Assembly: GCF_900099605.1 (NCBI RefSeq)
Contig: NZ_FNDK01000027.1
Coordinates: forward strand, 1-35,114
Length of the DNA: 35,114 bases
Source: Alteribacillus persepolensis
GTDB lineage: Bacteria > Bacillota > Bacilli > Bacillales > Marinococcaceae
Reading direction: 5' to 3'
In this document: positions 30,862 through 35,114 of the stretch, piece after piece
Position numbering within the stretch: position 1 is the first letter of the stretch
How the letters are laid out: the number at the start of each line of letters is the position of its first letter
Notes under the pieces: model-generated
Seen by the model: only the letters and a program-made list of their open reading frames with translations
What the model was told of the DNA's origin: nothing
Database searches by the model: none
Translations under genes and position numbers: made by a program

Positions 30862-31578
30862 ATGAGTAAGCAGCAATTTGCAAGCTGGCTGAAGCAAAAT
30901 AGCATACATCTGTCAGAACAGCAAATGCAGCAGTTTGAAACATATTATCATGCACTAATAGAGTGGAATGAAAAAATGAATTTAACTGGTATTACAGATG
31001 AAGACGATGTATATGAAAAACATTTTTATGATTCCCTTACGGCTGCTTTTGCCTATGATTTTCAATCAGCAGTCCGAATTGTTGATATTGGTGCGGGCGC
31101 TGGTTTTCCAAGTATTCCGATAAAAATATGTTTTCCTCACTTACAAGTGGTTATTATTGATTCGCTGAAAAAAAGAACGAAGTTTTTGAAACATATAGCA
31201 GATGAACTAGGTCTGGATAATGTGCAATTTGTGCACGGCCGAGCAGAAGAAGCGGCACGCGATGTGTCTCACCGCGAAACATACGACGTAGCAATTGCTC
31301 GCGCTGTCGCAAAAATGAATGTCTTAACAGAACTTTGTCTGCCTTTTGTCAGACGAGGTGGTATATTTTTAGCGATGAAAGGGTCAACAGGACTGGAAGA
31401 AAAGGAAGAAGCGAACAGTGCTTGCAGGAAACTTGGAGGAAGGTGGCTGGAGCCGTATGCGTTAAAGCTGCCTCATGAAGAAAGCAGTCGTTTCATTTTG
31501 CGCATGGAAAAAATCGATTCGACACCGGGAAAATATCCAAGAAAGCCTGGAACTCCTGCGAAAAAACCACTAGTATGA
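30862..31578 (+). CDS. rsmG: 16S rRNA (guanine-N7) methyltransferase RsmG
   Basis: 238 aa. RsmG methylates N7 of G527 in 16S rRNA; loss gives low-level streptomycin resistance. The N-terminal segment WNEKMNLTGI leads into the SAM-binding motif VDIGAGAGFPSIP (74-86); IIDSLKKRTKFL and ARAVAKMNVL are further family motifs. ATG start with AAAGGAGC about 8 nt upstream. It lies after the mnmG stem-loop and before noc, as in B. subtilis. Confidence 0.97.
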   Translation: MSKQQFASWLKQNSIHLSEQQMQQFETYYHALIEWNEKMNLTGITDEDDVYEKHFYDSLTAAFAYDFQSAVRIVDIGAGAGFPSIPIKICFPHLQVVIIDSLKKRTKFLKHIADELGLDNVQFVHGRAEEAARDVSHRETYDVAIARAVAKMNVLTELCLPFVRRGGIFLAMKGSTGLEEKEEANSACRKLGGRWLEPYALKLPHEESSRFILRMEKIDSTPGKYPRKPGTPAKKPLV

Positions 31579-31603
31579 TGAAAGTTTCCGATATTTAACA
31601 TGG

Positions 31604-31631
31604 TAGACAAAGCACTCAAGCGTGGTAAAAT
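31604..31631 (+). promoter_or_regulatory. Probable noc promoter
   Basis: TAGACA (31604-31609), a 16-bp spacer and TAAAAT (31626-31631), about 100 bp before noc. It lies just past rsmG, and no terminator separates the two, so noc may also be read through from rsmG. Confidence 0.5.
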
Positions 31632-31731
31632 ATATGCAGATAAGGTCGATTCTTGAAAGAAGGTTTTTCGCAAGGAAATGGCGAAATGAAACATTGATAT
31701 ATTGTAGTTTCTAGTAAGGTGGTGTCAGGCA

Positions 31732-32583
31732 ATGAAGCAATCGCTTCAAAAGTGGTTTGGTCTTGGCGACCAAGATAATGGCAAAGAAGGAAAAGACCAG
31801 CGTTCAGAAGATGAAGTGAAACGTATTTCTGTTGATCAAATCACTGCCAATCCATTTCAGCCGCGTACTATTTTCCAAGAGGATAAGATTGCGGAGCTTG
31901 CACAATCAATTCGCACGCATGGGCTGCTGCAGCCAATCACGGTCAGGCAGCGCGAGGACCGCTATGAAATTATTGCAGGGGAGAGGCGTTGGCGGGCGGC
32001 TCTATACCTTCAAATGGAAGAAATCCCAGCTATTATTAAAGAATTTAATGATACAGAAACAGCTTCGGTAGCACTTATTGAAAATTTACAGCGTGAAGAA
32101 TTAACAGCAATTGAAGAAGCTGTAGCATATGCTAAATTGCTGGAGTTGCACAATTTAACACAGGAAAGCCTGGCACAAAGACTTGGTAAAGGCCAATCAA
32201 CGGTTGCAAATAAATTGCGTCTTTTGCATTTAACAGACAGTGTCCAGCAAGCACTAAAAGAACGGAAAATAACGGAGAGACACGCTCGGGCTCTGCTGCC
32301 TATGAAAGATGCAGATAAGCAGGAACACGTATTAGAGCAAATTATTAAACATGAGCTCAATGTGAAACAAACAGAAGAGTTAATAAAAAAACAGCTGCAA
32401 GGTGAAAGCAAGCCGAAAAAGAAAAAGCCGACGCGAAAACACTTTTCCAAAGACACCCGTCTGGCGTTAAATACCATCCGCCAATCCGTGGATATGGTAA
32501 CAGAAAGCGGGATGAACGTTGAAACGGATGAGGAAGATCATGAAGAATATTATCAGTTCACGATTCGTATTCCAAAAAAGTAA
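31732..32583 (+). CDS. noc: Nucleoid occlusion protein Noc
   Basis: 283 aa. Noc is a ParB-like CTPase that binds NBS sites and, through an N-terminal amphipathic helix, tethers DNA to the membrane and blocks FtsZ assembly over the nucleoid. That helix is visible as [11 protein letters not shown]; the CTP-binding box is GERRWR at 83-88; [14 protein letters not shown] and the helix-turn-helix [21 protein letters not shown] follow (quoted here in parts of the family pattern). The conserved C-terminus [13 protein letters not shown] distinguishes Noc from Spo0J. ATG start with AAGGTGGTG 7 nt upstream. A terminator follows at once. Confidence 0.96.
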   Translation: MKQSLQKWFGLGDQDNGKEGKDQRSEDEVKRISVDQITANPFQPRTIFQEDKIAELAQSIRTHGLLQPITVRQREDRYEIIAGERRWRAALYLQMEEIPAIIKEFNDTETASVALIENLQREELTAIEEAVAYAKLLELHNLTQESLAQRLGKGQSTVANKLRLLHLTDSVQQALKERKITERHARALLPMKDADKQEHVLEQIIKHELNVKQTEELIKKQLQGESKPKKKKPTRKHFSKDTRLALNTIRQSVDMVTESGMNVETDEEDHEEYYQFTIRIPKK

Positions 32584-32613
32584 TCTGCCACTGTGATGGC
32601 AGATTACTTTTTT
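32582..32613 (+). terminator. noc terminator
   Basis: AATCTGCCA, a 6-nt loop and TGGCAGATT, nine perfect pairs, then ACTTTTTTA. The stem begins at the noc stop codon. Confidence 0.9.
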
Positions 32614-32639
32614 ATACTGATAGAAAAGAGAAGGCTGGT

Positions 32640-32707
32640 GTTTACGTCTAGAGTAAACGCCGGGTCTCTGGGGACCCTTTTCACTTCAAGCTTGCAGCCC
32701 GGTTTAC
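32640..32707 (+). other. Structured element in the noc-soj spacer
   Basis: GTTTAC (32640-32645) can pair with GTAAAC (32653-32658), which can instead pair with the TTTAC at 32703-32707 in a longer stem that also joins CCGGG (32660-32664) to CCCGG (32698-32702). A third option is GGGTC/GACCC (32662-32666 and 32673-32677). The pairings exclude each other, as in leader RNAs, but no terminator or known riboswitch motif follows. The remaining 316 bp to soj contain no gene; a weak TTGTCG-17-TATACC promoter is possible at 32923-32951. Confidence 0.4.
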
Positions 32708-33023
32708 GTGCTTGTTTTGTTTGTACTTCTTCTATCGGTGTTCCCATTAGTCAGGTTAACAACTGTGAACATGTTTACAGGCAAACAACTCCTTGGCATG
32801 CTTTGTTTCTACATAAGAATACACATGTAAGATATTTGTGACACGGGCTGTTTGTTCTGAAGAGTCATTTTGACGTCTCCAAGTTGTGAATCTTTTTAAT
32901 AATAAAAGAAAAACGGAGGAAGTTGTCGAAAAAACGTTTACAACATATACCAAAAAACGTGATAGAATAATGACAACAAACGTAGCGATGGAAGTTGTTT
33001 AGAGGAAAGTAGGTGTCCTGCCG

Positions 33024-33785
33024 ATGGCAAAAGTTGTTGCTGTCGCTAACCAAAAGGGTGGAGTAGGTAAGACGACCACGGCTGTAAATATCAGTGCTTG
33101 TTTAGCTTATATAGGCAAAAGGGTTCTATTAGTGGATATTGACCCACAAGGCAATGCAACGAGTGGAGCAGGGATTGAAAAAGGTGATGTAGATGAATGT
33201 GTGTATAATCTTTTAGTTGAAGATGCCAATGTAAAACAAGTAGTGAAACCATCTACGGTAGAAAATTTAGATGTTATTCCAGCTACCATTCAGCTCTCTG
33301 GAGCAGAAATTGAATTAGTACCGACTATTTCCAGGGAAATTCGTTTAAAAAAGGCATTGAGTGATGTAGAGAAGGAATTTGATTATATTATTATTGACTG
33401 CCCGCCATCACTTGGTTTGTTAACCATTAATGCTCTAACAGCTGCCGATTCCGTTTTAATCCCCGTGCAATGTGAGTATTATGCGCTTGAAGGATTAAGC
33501 CAGCTGTTAAATACGGTCCGTTTAGTACAAAAACATTTAAACAATGATTTAGCGATTGAAGGAGTCATATTAACGATGTTAGATGCCAGGACCAATTTAG
33601 GGCTGCAAGTAATTGAAGAAGTAAAAAAATATTTTCGAGAGAAAGTATTTCAAACCATTGTACCCCGAAATGTTCGTTTAGGAGAGGCACCTAGTCATGG
33701 GCTTCCAATTATTTTGTATGACGCCAAATCAAGAGGGGCGGAAGTGTATTTAGATCTAGCAAAGGAGGTGGTGACTGGTGGGTAA
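33024..33785 (+). CDS. soj: Chromosome partitioning ATPase Soj (ParA)
   Basis: 253 aa. ParA-type ATPase that cooperates with Spo0J-parS to segregate origins and regulates DnaA activity. The deviant Walker A KGGVGKTT is at residues 11-18, with DIDPQGNAT after it and IIDCPPSLG as the Walker B region. ATG start; the Shine-Dalgarno is weak (GTAGGTG, about 8 nt upstream). It overlaps spo0J by eight bases, so the two are translationally coupled. Confidence 0.97.
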   Translation: MAKVVAVANQKGGVGKTTTAVNISACLAYIGKRVLLVDIDPQGNATSGAGIEKGDVDECVYNLLVEDANVKQVVKPSTVENLDVIPATIQLSGAEIELVPTISREIRLKKALSDVEKEFDYIIIDCPPSLGLLTINALTAADSVLIPVQCEYYALEGLSQLLNTVRLVQKHLNNDLAIEGVILTMLDARTNLGLQVIEEVKKYFREKVFQTIVPRNVRLGEAPSHGLPIILYDAKSRGAEVYLDLAKEVVTGG

Positions 33786-34638
33786 AGGTCTTGGACGAGG
33801 TCTCAATGCTTTTTTTCCTGACGAAGCAAAACAAGAACAAAACCAAGTGGTTAGAAATATAAAAATTAAAGATTTACGGCCGAATCCTTATCAACCAAGG
33901 CATTCATTTTCTAGTGAAGCCATTCACGAGCTGAAAGAGTCTATTCAAGAGCATGGCATTTTACAGCCTCTTATCGTGCGGAAGAGTATTAAAGGTTATG
34001 AAATCGTTGCAGGTGAACGAAGATTTCGAGCAGCGAAGGATGCAGGATTAAAAACTGTCCCCGCCGTTGAACAAGAGCTATCAGATGAAAAGATGATGGA
34101 AATTGCCCTTATTGAAAATCTGCAACGGGAGAATTTGAATCCTTTGGAAGAAGCAAAGGCGTATAGCAAACTTATCCAGTATCTTGGGGTCACACAAGAA
34201 GAGTTATCAAAAAGAATTGGAAAAAGCAGGCCGCATATTGCTAATCATTTGCGCCTGATGCAGCTGCCAAAACAAGTACAAAGAAAATTAGCTGATAAAA
34301 CCATTTCCATGGGACATGGCAGAACGCTGCTCGGTTTAGATGACCATAAAAAAGCAGCAGAAGTGTTAAAGCAGGTTGAAGATGAATCATTAAACGTACG
34401 GCAAACAGAGGAACTTGTACAACGTATAAACAATGTTTCACGTGAAACAGACAAAAAACGCCATAAAAAGACCGAAGAATCCTCTATCTTTTTAAAATCA
34501 AAAGAAGATGCTCTACGGTCTTATTTTGGAACGTCTGTTTCTATCAAAAAAGGCAAGAAAAAAGGGAAGATTGAAATTGAATTTTTAACAGATGATGACC
34601 TGGAACGTATTTTGCAATTGCTGGATAAAGATTCATAA
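33778..34638 (+). CDS. spo0J: Chromosome partitioning protein Spo0J (ParB)
   Basis: 286 aa. A CTP-dependent DNA clamp that loads at parS, spreads, recruits SMC and stimulates Soj. The N-terminus KGLGRGLNAFF is the Soj-activating peptide; NPYQPR, the CTP box GERRFR at 79-84, ENLQRENLNPLEEA and the helix-turn-helix TQEELSKRIGKSRPHIANHL follow. GTG at 33778-33780 is the start, with AAGGAGGTGG just upstream inside soj. A perfect parS site lies in the coding region at 34434-34449. A terminator follows at 34649. Confidence 0.97.
   Translation: MGKGLGRGLNAFFPDEAKQEQNQVVRNIKIKDLRPNPYQPRHSFSSEAIHELKESIQEHGILQPLIVRKSIKGYEIVAGERRFRAAKDAGLKTVPAVEQELSDEKMMEIALIENLQRENLNPLEEAKAYSKLIQYLGVTQEELSKRIGKSRPHIANHLRLMQLPKQVQRKLADKTISMGHGRTLLGLDDHKKAAEVLKQVEDESLNVRQTEELVQRINNVSRETDKKRHKKTEESSIFLKSKEDALRSYFGTSVSIKKGKKKGKIEIEFLTDDDLERILQLLDKDS
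34434..34449. promoter_or_regulatory. parS centromere site
   Basis: TGTTTCACGTGAAACA, a perfect 16-bp palindrome equal to a consensus bacterial parS, located inside spo0J. It is the loading site for the Spo0J clamp; B. subtilis also has a parS within its spo0J gene. Confidence 0.97.
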
Positions 34639-34648
34639 CTTGTCGGGA

Positions 34649-34671
34649 AGTCCCGTATAAGGGGCTTTTTT
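34649..34671 (+). terminator. soj-spo0J terminator
   Basis: AGTCCC (34649-34654) pairs with GGGGCT (34661-34666) with one G-U pair, followed by TTTTT. An alternative CGGGA/TCCCG hairpin overlaps it. The transposase remnant begins directly after. Confidence 0.75.
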
Positions 34672-34672
34672 G

Positions 34673-34816
34673 TTACACTAGCTGATCGTCCAGGGCATCG
34701 ATCATGTCGCTCACGATTCGGGCGACGTGATCTTCGGGAATTAAATCTGAAAAATCCATAGGAAGATACAGCTGATTCATGGTATACTCTTGGAAAGTGG
34801 CCGTTAGGTTACTCAT
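34673..34816 (-). pseudogene. Truncated transposase N-terminus (IS1182-like)
   Basis: Only 47 aa remain, starting MSNLTATFQEYTMNQLYLP and continuing MDFSDLIPEDHVARIVSDM to DDQLV and a stop. The pattern MxQLxLPMD...IPxDHxARxVxDxxD is typical of the start of IS1182-type (DUF772/DDE) transposases, which are normally about 450-550 aa, so the catalytic part is missing. The stop comes from the junction with the spo0J terminator region near 34672-34680, which suggests a deletion fused the remnant there. The ATG at 34814-34816 has AGAAGGCG upstream, buried in the hairpin at 34817-34882. A longer upstream frame to 34858 is unlikely. Confidence 0.75.
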
Positions 34817-34882
34817 AAAAAATCGCCTTCTTTCGTTAATGGGTTGTGGTGACTTCATTATACCGAAAGAGGCGATTTTTTT
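34817..34882. repeat. Long inverted repeat over the transposase translation start
   Basis: AAAAAATCGCC-T-TCTTTCG (34817-34835) pairs with CGAAAGAGGCGATTTTTTT (34864-34882): 18 pairs with a one-base bulge and a 28-nt loop, with T-runs on both strands. On the minus strand the second arm includes the transposase Shine-Dalgarno (GAAGGCG). The loop holds TATAAT on the minus strand (34858-34863). External read-through RNA would fold, stop transcription and hide the start site, while RNA begun in the loop would not. Confidence 0.7.
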
Positions 34883-34940
34883 GTGTGTTTAGCATAAAAA
34901 AAAGAATGTTGGAGTTTTTTCGTCCATTATTTTTGGTTGG

Positions 34941-35060
34941 CGACCAGGTGAGACGCCTGCGGGAAAAGCAAGAGCTGAAGATCCACCGACGGTGGTCTCC
35001 CATCGGTTAGCTGAAGCCTTGCCCGCGGCAAGCGAACCTGAAGAGCCATCAATACTAGAG
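34941..35060. repeat. GC-rich structured repeat-like element
   Basis: CTGCGGG (34957-34963) can pair with CCCGCGG (35022-35028, one G-U), enclosing AGCTGAAG repeats (34973-34980 and 35009-35016) and a CCACC/GGTGG hairpin (34983-34995); ACCGA/TCGGT (34985-34989 and 35003-35007) is an alternative. The wording (GAGACGCCTGCGGGAAAAGC, GCCCGCGGCAAGCG) resembles short GC-rich palindromic repeats I associate with intergenic spacers of Bacillaceae. Base composition is richer in GC than the surroundings. The 64-codon frame crossing it has no gene-like features. The rest of the right end shows no gene. Confidence 0.45.
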
Positions 35061-35114
35061 GGATAAGTTATTCCAAACAACAAACCTTACAGCCCCATCT
35101 CTTTAGCTGAACCT

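Noticed and set aside
34889-35083. 64-codon minus-strand frame across the right-edge repeat
   Set aside because: Its sequence is dictated by the inverted repeats, it has no ribosome-binding site and no family resemblance; treated as a shadow of the repeat.

Overview
The window is a replication-origin region of a low-GC Gram-positive bacterium of the family Bacillaceae. Gene content and order match the Bacillus subtilis origin closely: spo0J, soj, noc, rsmG, mnmG, mnmE, jag, spoIIIJ, rnpA and rpmH on one side, and dnaA, dnaN, yaaA, recF, remB, gyrB, gyrA, guaB, dacA, pdxS, pdxT, serS, dnaX, yaaK, recR, yaaL, bofA and an rrn operon on the other. bofA, spoIIIJ, noc and soj/spo0J indicate a sporulating lineage. 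The GyrA C-terminus and DacA are strongly acidic, which would fit a moderately halophilic or alkaliphilic member; that is inference only.

Layout. At 1-460 lie the 5' end of a leftward 16S rRNA gene, its boxA-like leader and two tandem promoters. From 467 to 24221 almost every gene runs leftward: bofA; the dnaX-yaaK-recR-yaaL operon; SRP RNA (scr); a small YycC-like gene; tadA with modAB; tRNA-Ser(UGA); serS behind a serine T-box; pdxST; dacA; guaB; gyrA; gyrB; remB; recF; yaaA; dnaN; dnaA. The one rightward exception is yaaC. The origin is bipartite: a DnaA-box cluster at 24379-24720 between dnaA and rpmH, and a second cluster with an AT-rich unwinding candidate at 22728-22868 between dnaA and dnaN. 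From 24872 to 34638 all genes run rightward: rpmH, rnpA, spoIIIJ, jag, mnmE, mnmG, rsmG, noc, soj, spo0J. Genes on both sides therefore point away from the origin and are co-directional with replication forks. A perfect parS site lies inside spo0J. The right end holds a truncated transposase start with a large hairpin over its translation start, then a GC-rich structured repeat-like element.

The genes work together as the replication and segregation core: DnaA, DnaN, RecF and gyrase start and sustain replication; Soj, Spo0J and parS segregate origins; Noc protects nucleoids from division. Around them are translation and RNA functions (L34, RNase P protein, MnmE/MnmG, RsmG, TadA, SerS, SRP RNA), membrane insertion (SpoIIIJ/Jag), PLP synthesis (PdxST), GMP synthesis (GuaB) and wall maturation (DacA).

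I found no clearly new multigene system. The parts worth a second look are non-coding: paired hairpins in the gyrB-gyrA spacer, a terminator-like hairpin in the dnaA leader, mutually exclusive pairings in the noc-soj spacer, a hairpin upstream of spoIIIJ, the read-through-blocking hairpin of the transposase remnant and the repeat at the right edge. Fifteen of the 32 intact protein genes appear to start with GTG or TTG, and many starts were reassigned here from Shine-Dalgarno positions.
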